A stretch of 64,000 bases of DNA from contig JAZNRV010000029.1 in NCBI GenBank assembly GCA_045590855.1, forward strand, positions 3,834 to 67,833, in the 5' to 3' direction. This stretch comes from RGIG3009 sp045590855 (GTDB lineage: Bacteria; Bacillota; Clostridia; Oscillospirales; Acutalibacteraceae). Numbering within the stretch: the first letter of the stretch is position 1; every line of letters begins with the position of its first letter. Position numbers and translations under genes: made by a program. Shown here one piece after another: positions 16,414 to 24,543 of this stretch. The notes beneath the pieces were generated by a model. The model was given only the letters and a program-made list of their open reading frames with translations, had not been told where the DNA came from and searched no databases.

Positions 16414-17016
16414 TTACGCCGCGTGGTCTAATCCGTTGGTGAATTGCTCAAAGTCAAAGTTAAAATCAATCTTCACTTTATAATCCCGAAACACCTCAAT
16501 GCGGTTGATAAGCGCGTTTACTACCATCTTCTTTTTCTCCAAGCTGGCCTCCTCATACAGTTCCGCCCAAGAGATCAGCTCATCAAAATTTTCGCTGAGC
16601 TGACGGAGCAAGTTTTCGGTGTCTTTCACCTCGCGCTTGGCATCGTCGCATTGCTCGCGCAGTCGCGCACATTCGCTCTCCGCCTCGCGAATCAGGTCAG
16701 ACAGCATCTCGGTGGAAAAGGAACTCTCGCCCCGAATGGATTTCACCACCTCGGCTTTGAGCAAGGTGAGATTATCGCTCGCCTTGCCGTAATCGGCATT
16801 CAACATAATCAGCCGCGCCTTGCGCAGTTCCAACTCATTGGCATATTTCGCATTGACCACTTCGCTTTTGGACACCCCTTTCATCTTGGCAAAAATATCC
16901 TTGATGATGGAATCCACGATATCGTCCAAAATGTGCATGGTGTAGCCGGTTTGTCCGTCACATTCGGTCTGTTTGCGGGTCTTGCCGTAACAGACGTAGC
17001 GCAGCCGTTTGGTCAT
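16414..17016 (-). pseudogene. C-terminal fragment of a large serine recombinase
   Basis: About 200 codons matching the tail of large serine recombinases. It has the end of the zinc-ribbon region (RYVCYGKTRKQTECDGQTGY), a long coiled coil (about residues 60-160) and the closing segment KKMVVNALINRIEVF. The catalytic resolvase domain is entirely missing. Just upstream (17048-17019) a good ribosome binding site and ATG start a 9-codon peptide (MAKFIEEFY, then TAG). That peptide looks like the first codons of the small transposon protein family DUF6809, so a deletion has fused two formerly separate genes. The integration machinery is therefore inactive here. Confidence 0.8.
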
Positions 17017-17053
17017 ATCTAATAAAACTCTTCAATAAATTTAGCCATAGCTG

Positions 17054-17112
17054 TTTACCTCCTTTGCCCATATTGTAGCAAGGGAGATTTCTTTTGGCGA
17101 ATGTGTGAAATT
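17054..17112 (-). repeat. 59-nt direct repeat, copy 1 (promoter/RBS of deleted transposon gene)
   Basis: Nearly identical to 23211-23269 (one visible mismatch). Read on the minus strand it carries TACAAT and the ribosome binding site AAAGGAGG, so both copies can start transcription leftwards, into the recombinase remnant here and the kinase operon at copy 2. Confidence 0.8.
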
Positions 17113-17222
17113 GAAATTGGCAGAGTTGCAGTTGCACCTTGAACTGTTTTCGATAAAGTGATATAATTTATGTAAAGAAATTAGTGATTATAAATTCGCA
17201 TTTGTTTTTTGGGGGTTTTAAA

Positions 17223-17690
17223 ATGAACGATGTGGCAACATCTTTGATATGGTACGAAAACAGTGTTTTAATGACCTTTTTAGGAGTTATTGTAGGTGGT
17301 ATCATTGGTTTCATTGGTTCAATTATCCAAGGGCACATAACCGCCAAGAATAATATTGACGTAGTAAAAGCTCAATCCAACAAAGAACTTGAGCAACATC
17401 GCTATATGGAAAAAGAAAAATTATATTCTGATTTAATTGGCTTCGTACCTGTCTTTTCAAATTCTGTTGATATTCCCTCGAATAAGTTTTATCTTTCCCG
17501 TGAACAACGAATAGAACTAAACTCATTCAAGGCAAGATTAGCTATTTTTTCCAACCCTGAAATTTACGATGAGTTCTATAATTTGATTATATATATCACA
17601 GAAGAGACCGATAGTTCAAAGGTTGTCGCACGCATGGATGCTTTTACCGAAATGTTATTAGACGATTTAATCAAATCAAGGGGAAAGTGA
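17223..17690 (+). CDS. Hypothetical membrane protein
   Basis: 155 residues, not recognised. One N-terminal hydrophobic segment (about residues 16-38, GVIVGGIIGFIGSIIQ) is followed by a charged, probably helical cytoplasmic part. ATG at 17223 follows GGGGG (17211-17215). AT-rich like the rest of the island. The next small gene begins within or just after its stop, so the two likely act together. Confidence 0.6.
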   Translation: MNDVATSLIWYENSVLMTFLGVIVGGIIGFIGSIIQGHITAKNNIDVVKAQSNKELEQHRYMEKEKLYSDLIGFVPVFSNSVDIPSNKFYLSREQRIELNSFKARLAIFSNPEIYDEFYNLIIYITEETDSSKVVARMDAFTEMLLDDLIKSRGK

Positions 17691-17695
17691 TTAAG

Positions 17696-17959
17696 ATGTT
17701 AAAAGGTGTTATTATGTTACTAATAGTGTTGTTTTTAGGATTTATTTATTATGTTGCAGCAACACAAAAGAAGGGGTTTCTCTGCCAATATGCCTTGTTT
17801 ATCAAACTATTTTTGCTCGTATTATCTTTCGTATTGGCTTTTCTAGGGAGAGATTTTATTACAATAGGAAATCTTTCGTTTGGTGGAAGAACTTCTGTTT
17901 CACTCCTTGTTCTTGTGGAAATCGTCGACGTATTGGTTGATAGACAAAATAAAAAATGA
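17696..17959 (+). CDS. Small hypothetical membrane protein
   Basis: 87 residues with two or three hydrophobic segments (IMLLIVLFLGFIYYV, LFIKLFLLVLSFVLAFLG, and possibly SVSLLVLVEIV). The GTG at 17687 overlaps the previous stop, but ATG at 17696 is better spaced from AAGGGGAAAG. Not recognised. Coupled to the preceding membrane protein and followed by a terminator. Confidence 0.55.
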   Translation: MLKGVIMLLIVLFLGFIYYVAATQKKGFLCQYALFIKLFLLVLSFVLAFLGRDFITIGNLSFGGRTSVSLLVLVEIVDVLVDRQNKK

Positions 17960-17974
17960 GTTTAACAATAAACA

Positions 17975-18014
17975 CCGCTTGCCGAGTGATTTCAGCAAGC
18001 GGCGTTGTCTTTTT
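17975..18014 (+). terminator. Terminator, shared hairpin family of the island
   Basis: CCGCTTGC (17975-17982) / GCAAGCGG (17995-18002) with a T-run after. The same hairpin with minor changes recurs at 26631-26672. Confidence 0.75.
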
Positions 18015-18096
18015 TGGGGGTATAATTTTGCGTGTATCGGGAGCATGCGTGATTGGCGTTCAACACACGCAAAAACCAGCCCCATCTTAGTGCGAC

Positions 18097-18124
18097 AAAA
18101 GCGCGTGCTATTTAGCACGCGCTT
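18097..18124 (-). terminator. Terminator of repressor gene A
   Basis: AAGCGCGTGCTA / TAGCACGCGCTT stem directly after the repressor stop on the minus strand. Confidence 0.7.
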
Positions 18125-18133
18125 TCGCTGTAT

Positions 18134-18790
18134 TTATTTTGCAACAATATCTTTTACAATTTCATCAAAATATTTGGATGCGATATGGAGGCAAAACTCT
18201 TTCATCATCTCCATATTTTCTTCTTTGCTACCATAAGCTTTGCCTGTGATTGGAGACTCTAACTCCACCATAAAATCTTGTAAAATCGCCAAAGTATCAT
18301 TACCGTTCGCAATATCTTGATATCGTTTAATGTATTGTAGTAAGATGCCGAATCGTTCATGCGAAATCAAATCGTTCAGCAACTTTAAGATTGCTTTTCC
18401 TTGCGTCATATTATACGGAACGATTTCTTTTTCGTAGTCGAAACCGATGGATTCAAAATCGCTTTTCATAAAGTTGGTTTTGCCGCTTGCCAAGAGTTGT
18501 AACCCCGCAAAGAATTTCATTGTATCATCTGTAAGACCTAATTGATCGGCTGTTAAATTCGAGTTTTTATCCTCACGAATATCGCTGAGTCCTACCAAAT
18601 AATCGCACGAAACCCCTAAATACTCTGCCATTTTTCCTGCCAGAGCGATATCGGGATTACGTTTTCCTAAAATATAAAAATTGACACTTTGGCGAGAGCA
18701 GCACACCGCTTCGGCGAATTCTCCTTGTGATATTCCTTTTTCAGAAAGCAGTTGTTCCAATCGCTGGCCGAAAATTTGTTGCATTTCCAT
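18134..18790 (-). CDS. CI/Cro-like (XRE) repressor, module copy A
   Basis: 218-residue regulator with an N-terminal helix-turn-helix (about 8-62; GISQGEFAEAVCCSRQSVNFYI, with turn and recognition helix) and a ~150-residue C-terminal domain not recognised. Start ATG 18790 is set by GGAGG 8 bases upstream; the track-style TTG two codons earlier is less well placed. It is divergent from the RNase-barstar pair, and the intergenic region has an inverted repeat and a consensus promoter. It is therefore the likely switch that keeps the toxin module silent. A near-identical copy lies at 24544-25200. Confidence 0.85.
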   Translation of the reverse strand: MEMQQIFGQRLEQLLSEKGISQGEFAEAVCCSRQSVNFYILGKRNPDIALAGKMAEYLGVSCDYLVGLSDIREDKNSNLTADQLGLTDDTMKFFAGLQLLASGKTNFMKSDFESIGFDYEKEIVPYNMTQGKAILKLLNDLISHERFGILLQYIKRYQDIANGNDTLAILQDFMVELESPITGKAYGSKEENMEMMKEFCLHIASKYFDEIVKDIVAK

Positions 18791-18814
18791 ACTCAAAACC
18801 TCCGAAAGTACATA

Positions 18815-18878
18815 TTTGTAGCAATAAGCAAAATGACGCTACAAAACTATTGACAAATCAACAAAAGTAGCGTATAAT
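18815..18878 (+). promoter_or_regulatory. Operator and promoter of RNase module A
   Basis: Perfect inverted repeat TTTGTAGC (18815-18822) / GCTACAAA (18838-18845), then TTGACA (18850-18855), 17 bases, TATAAT (18873-18878). Further GTAGCG/TAGCAAC half-sites surround the -10. The layout suggests control by the adjacent CI-like repressor. Confidence 0.75.
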
Positions 18879-18982
18879 ACAGTATAGCAACAAAAGTGTA
18901 TTTTGTCAAGTTTTGCGGCGGCGGAAAACCGGAACTATACTTTTGCGCGAAAGAATGGTATAATGTGAAAGGAGAAAACAAG

Positions 18983-19549
18983 TTGAGTTTAGAATTAGCA
19001 ATTGTTGTAGCGGCTATAAATGGGGAATATTTATCACCACAAATTACAACAAGTTCAAACTATAAACATTGGGTGAGTATTAAAGATGACAGTAGGTGCA
19101 CGCCTTGTGAGGTGAACCATGGGAAAATTTGGTTGATTTCCGAGAAACCTAACCCTAAACCTCCTGCTCATCCGCGGTGCCGGTGTGTGATTAAATTAAT
19201 GCAGTCAATTGCAGCGGGAACAGCAACTATCAATGGTGTTAATGGTGCGGATTGGTGGATAGTTAACACAGGGGTATTACCCAATTATTATGTTTCGTAT
19301 GAGGACGCATTAAATAAAGGTTGGGCTCCTAAAAAATGGCCCTCAAATTTTATTCCTCAAAAAATGATAACAGGCGGCGAACACCAAAATAAAAGCGGAC
19401 ATCTTCCCAGTAAACCCGGAAGAATTTGGTATGAAGCAGATATTAATTATAAGTCCGGAAAACGAAATAGTGAACGTATTGTTTGGTCAAACGATGGTTT
19501 GGTATTTGTGTCATACGATCACTATAAAACGTTTTACGAAATTATATAA
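18983..19549 (+). CDS. Barnase-like ribonuclease with N-terminal Cys/HPxCRC domain, copy A
   Basis: 188 residues. The C-terminal ~110 are a barnase/N1-type RNase: LPNYYVSYEDALNKGW matches the substrate-side N-terminal helices. Active-site residues are recognisable in WYEADIN (general base Glu), KRNSERIVWS (two Arg) and SYDHYKTF (general acid His). The N-terminal part carries RCTPCEVNHGKIW and HPRCRC, a motif that closes MuF/SPP1-gp7-type phage head proteins and precedes toxins in some polymorphic toxins. No signal peptide or membrane segment is seen, so it should act inside the cell or be delivered by another route. TTG start at 18983 behind AAAGGAG. A barstar gene follows 14 bases later. Confidence 0.87.
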   Translation: MSLELAIVVAAINGEYLSPQITTSSNYKHWVSIKDDSRCTPCEVNHGKIWLISEKPNPKPPAHPRCRCVIKLMQSIAAGTATINGVNGADWWIVNTGVLPNYYVSYEDALNKGWAPKKWPSNFIPQKMITGGEHQNKSGHLPSKPGRIWYEADINYKSGKRNSERIVWSNDGLVFVSYDHYKTFYEII

Positions 19550-19563
19550 GGAGAAAAGCAACG

Positions 19564-19860
19564 ATGAAAACAATTGAGTTAGATCTGACAGGATGCAAAT
19601 ATTTGTCCGAGATCCACGAACGAATTCGTATTGCTTTTGATTTCCCCGAGTGGTATGGGGCAAACTGGGATGCATTTTGGGATTTGTTGCGCAGTGAATG
19701 TGATTCGGATAAGTTAATTATAAAAGGAACAAATACTTTAACAAAAGAATTTGACGAACATATTGCTATATTCAAGGAAACTTTGGATGAGTATATTGCA
19801 TTTAGAGACAAATATACAAAATGTGGTTTAAAAGCGTTTGATTATGAAATTATAAGTTAA
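19564..19860 (+). CDS. Barstar-like RNase inhibitor, copy A
   Basis: 98-residue barstar-family immunity protein. The inhibitory helix region FPEWYGANWDAFWDLL matches barstar, keeping both acidic contact residues (the Asp of NWD and of FWD) that plug the barnase active site. It is encoded directly downstream of the RNase behind AAGGAGAAA, so toxin and inhibitor are made together. It is followed by a terminator. Confidence 0.92.
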   Translation: MKTIELDLTGCKYLSEIHERIRIAFDFPEWYGANWDAFWDLLRSECDSDKLIIKGTNTLTKEFDEHIAIFKETLDEYIAFRDKYTKCGLKAFDYEIIS

Positions 19861-19861
19861 A

Positions 19862-19895
19862 GACAACCCTGCGTGCCGACACACGCGGGGTTGTA
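19862..19895 (+). terminator. Terminator after barstar A
   Basis: ACAACCCTGCGTG / CACGCGGGGTTGT imperfect stem with short loop; the T-run is weak. Confidence 0.6.
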
Positions 19896-19970
19896 CTACT
19901 TGTAGAGGAAATAAGAACGTGGTATAATAACTTAACAATATTAAGACGGATACGTGAACGGAGATTTTAA

Positions 19971-20528
19971 ATGAAACTACAAAACGAAAAATTTACAATT
20001 GATATAACGGTAATAAATACAACAAACTGTACCTTTGATGACGATTATGCTGTTTACTTTCAAGAAAACGCAGAGGATGAATTTAGCAAAACCCGAATTC
20101 TTGTCATTGATAATGACGAGACAATTCATAAAATAGCGCTTGTTGGTGACATGTTTCTATACGAGGAGCATTGTGCAGTTTTAGAGGATACCGTTTTAAC
20201 CGTATTGCAAAATAATGCGCTTGTTCAAATTGATTTGAGCACTTGCCGAGTTACTAACCAAAAACCAATTGAGGAATTTGGAGGAAACTTTGAATTACAT
20301 TTGACACCCGTTGGATACTTGGTTTATGGTGAGAGTGTCGTTGCCACTTATGACAGCGATTTGAATCAAATATGGAATTTTAGCGGCAAAGATATTTTTG
20401 CTACAATCAGTGATAAAACCGCTTTTACGATTGAAAACGACAGCATCAAACTTTATGATTTTGAAGATAATTTTTATGAGCTTGATTTTAACGGAAAACT
20501 AATAACCGAAATCATAGCTGCCGATTAA
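19971..20528 (+). CDS. Hypothetical protein, possible immunity protein
   Basis: 185 residues, not recognised. Acidic, beta-rich, propeller-like alternation (repeated short strands such as KIALVGDMFLYEE and GYLVYGESVVATYDSD), no membrane segment. ATG at 19971 follows GGAGA. Its position after an RNase-barstar pair and its small acidic character fit an orphan immunity protein, but that is inference only. Confidence 0.6.
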   Translation: MKLQNEKFTIDITVINTTNCTFDDDYAVYFQENAEDEFSKTRILVIDNDETIHKIALVGDMFLYEEHCAVLEDTVLTVLQNNALVQIDLSTCRVTNQKPIEEFGGNFELHLTPVGYLVYGESVVATYDSDLNQIWNFSGKDIFATISDKTAFTIENDSIKLYDFEDNFYELDFNGKLITEIIAAD

Positions 20529-20529
20529 A

Positions 20530-20560
20530 ATTCCCTGCGTGTTGTGGAAACGCGCAGGGA
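20530..20560. terminator. Terminator between convergent genes
   Basis: TTCCCTGCG / CGCAGGGAA stem between the + strand hypothetical gene and the minus-strand DUF2716-like gene. Confidence 0.65.
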
Positions 20561-20564
20561 ACGC

Positions 20565-21071
20565 TCATTTTAAAGCAGCTTTTATCGTCCATCCCAAGGC
20601 ATCGCTGATTTTTTCAAATTCTTTGATAAGCGATTCGCCATAGATCCACACCTCATCACGCCAAGGGTGCGAGAGATAACCAAAAGTGCCGTATTTATCC
20701 AAGAAAAAGTAGTAATCTCCATTGGGATAGAAAGTATGGAAGTAGGCGATTCCATCGCTGTTAAAATACGGTTTATCGGGTTGGTTGCTTTGCATATTTT
20801 GAGGATTTCGAGGATCGTATAAAATAAAATTGTGAAACCAATCGATGGCATACAATTGGTAGCCGTTCTTCAAGCAGTTGGTAATTGCGGTTGGCGCCAA
20901 TTCGTCAAGCAAGTCTATTTGCTTGTCAGTCATTTGCGAAATGTCATAAACCACAAACGGTCGGTTAATGGCAAATGGCAAGAAAAAATTATCATCACAA
21001 CTGGGATAAAAGCGCAAGTCGTTTTTTATAAAGTTGTAGATAAAATCTTCGTTTTCTTTTAGTAATTTCAT
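20565..21071 (-). CDS. DUF2716-like protein, candidate immunity protein
   Basis: 168 residues. The C-terminal half (YFHTFYPNGDYYFFLDKYGTFGYLSHPW then EVWIYGESLI) resembles DUF2716, a small cytoplasmic family often seen beside toxin genes. ATG 21071; the upstream sequence has a modest purine-rich site. It stands alone in the island between a convergent gene and the kinase pair. Family match is by eye and moderate. Confidence 0.6.
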   Translation of the reverse strand: MKLLKENEDFIYNFIKNDLRFYPSCDDNFFLPFAINRPFVVYDISQMTDKQIDLLDELAPTAITNCLKNGYQLYAIDWFHNFILYDPRNPQNMQSNQPDKPYFNSDGIAYFHTFYPNGDYYFFLDKYGTFGYLSHPWRDEVWIYGESLIKEFEKISDALGWTIKAALK

Positions 21072-21150
21072 AATTCACTGTCCTAATTTCATTTTGCATC
21101 CCTTGCAATTATATCATATAGTTAAAGTGTTCGCAACAGACAGATGATAA

Positions 21151-21226
21151 GCGCACCCGCAGGAAATTCCTACAGGTGCGCACCTGTTTTAGTGGGGTGT
21201 TTATTGTTTATCTCGGGAGCGTGCCA
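21151..21226. repeat. Island hairpin plus TATCTCGGGAGC motif (third copy)
   Basis: A GCGCACC...GGTGCGC hairpin (21151-21181) is followed by GGGGTGTTTATTGTTTATCTCGGGAGC. The second part matches 26674-26700 almost base for base and resembles 18031-18043 and 24441-24453. The remaining intergenic sequence 21072-21279 shows nothing else. Confidence 0.6.
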
Positions 21227-21279
21227 AAGTGGCGGAAAATGTCGAAAAATGTATGCTATAATTATGCCATTATCAGTGA

Positions 21280-22173
21280 TTACTCTAATGTTTTAATCTT
21301 TCTATAAAATGTAGATCTTGAATTGATCTTTACTCTCTTCATAGCTTCTTCGACAGTAATGAGACCTTCATCAAGTTCCTTGGCAACTTGACGAAGCGCG
21401 TTTTCATCTACTTCTATCGGCTTTCTGCCGGTGTACTTTCCGTTCTTCTTGGCTTGCTCAATTCCTTCTTGTCGGTTTGCTGCTCTCTCGCGACGAGATA
21501 TGATTCTTTGCGTTATCATATACGGAACCATTGCAGCACGTGTCATGGCATTAACCAGCACTTGCCCACTTTGTGTAATCACATCTACTCCACCTGCCAC
21601 GATAGAAAACATTCCATCTGCGAGACCGGCAGTTGTATCGGCGATAGTTTCTAATGATTCCACAATAACCTTATCTCCATACTGAAGACCGGATATTACA
21701 CCCGAAGCAAATTGCTTAACCGTTTTTTCCATACGTCTGCGTTCTACAATCAAGTTGTCGTTAGCAGCTCTCATACTTGTACGGAGAAGCCATTCAAACC
21801 GATCATAGTAATCTAGTCCTACAGACTCAAGCAGTTCCCAAAGATCTTCACGACTTTCAGAAGGAGTTCTTTCGGATATGAACGTCGGAATATAATTTAC
21901 TCTGTAGTAATCCTTGAGTCTGAGATCCATATCAATTCCAGGAATCCCTTGGAATACACTCGCGGGGAGACCATCGACAATCTCCCAATAAGGACTGATT
22001 ACATACTGGAAGTTTTCTTCATCAAACTCCTGATAATCAATTTGTGCTACACTTACCTTGTCGCCATTCTTCATTACCGCCTTGATAATGCCGGAATTGA
22101 TGTGGGAAGGGGTTCCTGCAAGCGGCGTTGTTATTCTGTTTATCGGTTGAAAATCATGTCTTATCGCTTGCAT
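21280..22173 (-). CDS. Partner of HipA-like kinase with resolvase-type C-terminal HTH
   Basis: 297 residues. The C-terminal ~65 residues (RQEGIEQAKKNGKYTGRKP and EAMKRVKINSRSTFYRKIK) match the linker and helix-turn-helix of small serine resolvases. The catalytic resolvase domain is absent and is replaced by ~225 residues I do not recognise; the middle is low in charge (GVISGLQYGDKVIVESLETIA). It starts 12 bases after the kinase behind GGAGG, so the two form one operon. A DNA-binding antitoxin-like role is an inference from this arrangement. Confidence 0.7.
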   Translation of the reverse strand: MQAIRHDFQPINRITTPLAGTPSHINSGIIKAVMKNGDKVSVAQIDYQEFDEENFQYVISPYWEIVDGLPASVFQGIPGIDMDLRLKDYYRVNYIPTFISERTPSESREDLWELLESVGLDYYDRFEWLLRTSMRAANDNLIVERRRMEKTVKQFASGVISGLQYGDKVIVESLETIADTTAGLADGMFSIVAGGVDVITQSGQVLVNAMTRAAMVPYMITQRIISRRERAANRQEGIEQAKKNGKYTGRKPIEVDENALRQVAKELDEGLITVEEAMKRVKINSRSTFYRKIKTLE

Positions 22174-22185
22174 ATCTTAACCTCC

Positions 22186-23040
22186 TTATTTAAGTTTTAG
22201 CTTGTTATAGGATTCAAGCAATATTTTTTCAAATCTTTGTTTCAATATAGTTTTATAAAATTCTCTGCGCGTATCGCTGATGCCTTCAATCGAATCAATC
22301 AGTTTATTAGTTTTATTTAAATCAACTTTTTCAGTGATTCTTACAAGTGCATTATTGCACTCTTCAAATGCAAGGCTTGATATAATTTCATAATAAGAAC
22401 TTTTCTTACCCTGATATTTTACCTGAGATGTTGGGAATTTGTATATTCTTTGATCAATTTCCGCCTGATCATTGAGAACAGTTTTGATTCTTTCATCTGT
22501 ATTCAATTGGGGGAATAGGCTTGAGCCGTTATCAAAAATTGGAGATATACGATACTTATTATCTTTTTTGATAAAGCCCCAATTGCTTCCGTGACGGTCA
22601 AAATTGGCAATTAACGCATCAACAATAAACATATCCCAAAACAAGTCTATCGTTTGTTCAACATCAGTCAGCTTCACGTTGTCGTTAAGCATCTCAATAA
22701 TATCTTCATAGGAATATTGATATTTTTCTTTATCTTGTTCAAGTGAACTATCGCCAACACCATTGAAAGGAACGAACACTTCGTCCTCTCCAAGAAAGTC
22801 TTTTATTACAACAACATTTTCGCCGTCGTATAATCCAAGCTGTGTTTCTTGCGTTTCAATTCCAAGCATAGAAAATATGTGACTACCAAGAAATTCGGAT
22901 ACATGATTGAAACGTAAGCCTTCCCTTGAATTCTTTTGAAACTTAACAAGATATGCGTTTCCATTTATTATAATTGACTTTTTTCGTTCAGCACCGGAAT
23001 AGAATCTTCCGCCATCGGGATACTTAGCATAATCCATCAT
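22186..23040 (-). CDS. HipA-like serine/threonine kinase (C-lobe type)
   Basis: 284 residues with HipA/CtkA-type kinase motifs: KKSIIINGNAYLVKFQKN (nucleotide-binding strand with Lys), ANFDRHGSNWGF (catalytic loop) and ISPIFDNGSSLFP (metal-binding DxG-like segment). It is much shorter than E. coli HipA and lacks its N-terminal subdomain. An upstream in-frame extension to 23187 is rejected because GCGAGGTGA sits 8 bases before ATG 23040. Promoter and leader probably come from the repeat at 23211-23269. It forms an operon with a resolvase-tailed protein, a plausible toxin-antitoxin arrangement. Kinase fold is likely; the substrate is unknown. Confidence 0.8.
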   Translation of the reverse strand: MMDYAKYPDGGRFYSGAERKKSIIINGNAYLVKFQKNSREGLRFNHVSEFLGSHIFSMLGIETQETQLGLYDGENVVVIKDFLGEDEVFVPFNGVGDSSLEQDKEKYQYSYEDIIEMLNDNVKLTDVEQTIDLFWDMFIVDALIANFDRHGSNWGFIKKDNKYRISPIFDNGSSLFPQLNTDERIKTVLNDQAEIDQRIYKFPTSQVKYQGKKSSYYEIISSLAFEECNNALVRITEKVDLNKTNKLIDSIEGISDTRREFYKTILKQRFEKILLESYNKLKLK

Positions 23041-23210
23041 CTTTATCACCTCGCTATCATTATACTTCGGATTTTGTTTTGTGTCAATAGGATTGGTTTT
23101 AGTTTTGGCACAATAGTACAAAATATACAGTTTATCGCTTTTAAAAATTTGTTTTTCTTTATTTACTGCTGTCCAAATTTTGGACAAGGGAATATAGTTA
23201 TTTACCTCCT

Positions 23211-23269
23211 TTGCCTATATTGTAGCAAGGGAGATTTCTTTTGGCGAATGTGTGAAATCAAAATCGGCA
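23211..23269 (-). repeat. 59-nt direct repeat, copy 2 (promoter for kinase operon)
   Basis: Matches 17054-17112 with one visible mismatch. Here the start codon found next to copy 1 is lost and the sequence instead leads into the kinase operon leader. Confidence 0.8.
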
Positions 23270-23285
23270 TAATTGAACAAGTGTA

Positions 23286-23314
23286 TTGAGCATTCGGCAG
23301 AAACATGGTATAAT
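23286..23314 (+). promoter_or_regulatory. Promoter of the leucine-rich-repeat gene
   Basis: TTGAGC (23286-23291), 17 bases, TATAAT (23309-23314). Confidence 0.65.
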
Positions 23315-23342
23315 TAAGTAGCATAAATGGGAGGTGTCTATA

Positions 23343-24356
23343 ATGGCTCAGTTTGATGATTACAAAGATATATTTAGGATAAATCGTTACCGTTATGATT
23401 ATGTGCTTGAGAGTTATATAGGAAATGTTGAAGGCACGCTTGTTATTCCCGAAGGGGTTACTAGAATTGCTGAAGACGCATTTTCTCCTACTTGGGTAAA
23501 AGATTATTCGAAAATCAAAAAAATAGTATTTCCTAGTACTCTTAGATGCATTCCTGCTCGCCTATGTTCTATGTGGGAACAATTAGAGGAAGTTGTTATT
23601 CCAGAAGGGATAACTACTATTTCAGATAGCGCTTTTTTCAATACCGCTATTAAAGAAATTATTATTCCCTCTACCGTTAATCGAATCGGAAAAGAGGTGT
23701 TTAATCTTTGCGAGAAGTTAGAGTCCGTAATCATCAATCATTCTACCACGGCCATTATCAATCGTTTGTTAAGCAAAGAATATAATAAAAATTCTTTTTG
23801 GGGAAACAGAAAAGAACCTGAACTTGCATTTAAAGTTTATGTCGGATCTTCAAAGGAAATAGAGTTGAGTCGATTTTTTAGATATTCCAACCCAGATAAT
23901 GAGAAAATGAAATTTTCCATCTGCGACTGGTTTGTCTTTTACGGTGATTTTGTGGTTGGTTATATCGGCAATGAAACAACCCTAAGACTTCCAGATGCAT
24001 CTAAAGGGATTGCATATGAGGCTTTTTGTAACAATAAAACTATTAAAAGTGTAATCTTAAATGACAAACTAAAAGGAATTGGTTCGTTGGCATTTGCTAA
24101 TTGCACGCAATTACAATCTGTAACATTAAATGAAAATTTGGAAGAAATCGAAGATGGCGCATTTAAAAATTGTGGTATAAGGGAAATTAGAATTCCTCAA
24201 AAAGTCAAATATGTTGGAGCTCGCGCATTTGAAAATTGCACACAGCTACGATCAATTATCATCAAAAGAAAAGTGGAGGATTACTATCGAAAGAATTGGC
24301 ACTCTGACTGGAAACTTGGATTTGATAAATCTCCAGAGTATGAAATCCTTTTCTAA
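23343..24356 (+). CDS. Leucine-rich-repeat (LRR_5/BspA-type) protein, cytoplasmic
   Basis: 337 residues. Several BspA-like repeats are visible, for example LVIPEGVTRIAEDAF, VVIPEGITTISDSAF, IIIPSTVNRIGKEVF, VTLNENLEEIEDGAF and IRIPQKVKYVGARAF. There is no signal peptide or anchor, unlike the usual surface BspA proteins, so it probably stays inside the cell. ATG at 23343 follows GGGAGGTG at 23329-23336. It lies alone in the island with its own promoter and terminator. Role unknown; LRR proteins generally bind other proteins. Confidence 0.82.
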   Translation: MAQFDDYKDIFRINRYRYDYVLESYIGNVEGTLVIPEGVTRIAEDAFSPTWVKDYSKIKKIVFPSTLRCIPARLCSMWEQLEEVVIPEGITTISDSAFFNTAIKEIIIPSTVNRIGKEVFNLCEKLESVIINHSTTAIINRLLSKEYNKNSFWGNRKEPELAFKVYVGSSKEIELSRFFRYSNPDNEKMKFSICDWFVFYGDFVVGYIGNETTLRLPDASKGIAYEAFCNNKTIKSVILNDKLKGIGSLAFANCTQLQSVTLNENLEEIEDGAFKNCGIREIRIPQKVKYVGARAFENCTQLRSIIIKRKVEDYYRKNWHSDWKLGFDKSPEYEILF

Positions 24357-24390
24357 ACGTAACTCGTATTATCAATACTAACTAAAATCA

Positions 24391-24433
24391 ACACCCCCGA
24401 GTGCGGACATAATCGTCCATACTCGGGGGTGTT
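24391..24433 (+). terminator. Terminator after the LRR gene
   Basis: AACACCCCCGAGT / ACTCGGGGGTGTT, 13-bp perfect stem with an inner GGAC/GTCC. Confidence 0.8.
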
Positions 24434-24543
24434 ATTTTGCATGATCTGGGAGCATGCGTGATTGGCGTTCAACACACGCAAAAACCAGCCCCATCTTAGT
24501 GCGACAAAAGCGTGAGCCAATTTAACACACTCTTTTGCTACAT

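Noticed and set aside
18896..18982. 29-residue N-terminal extension of RNase A as a signal peptide
   Set aside because: The ribosome binding site AAAGGAG lies within it, the sequence is not hydrophobic, and copy B supports the TTG start instead.
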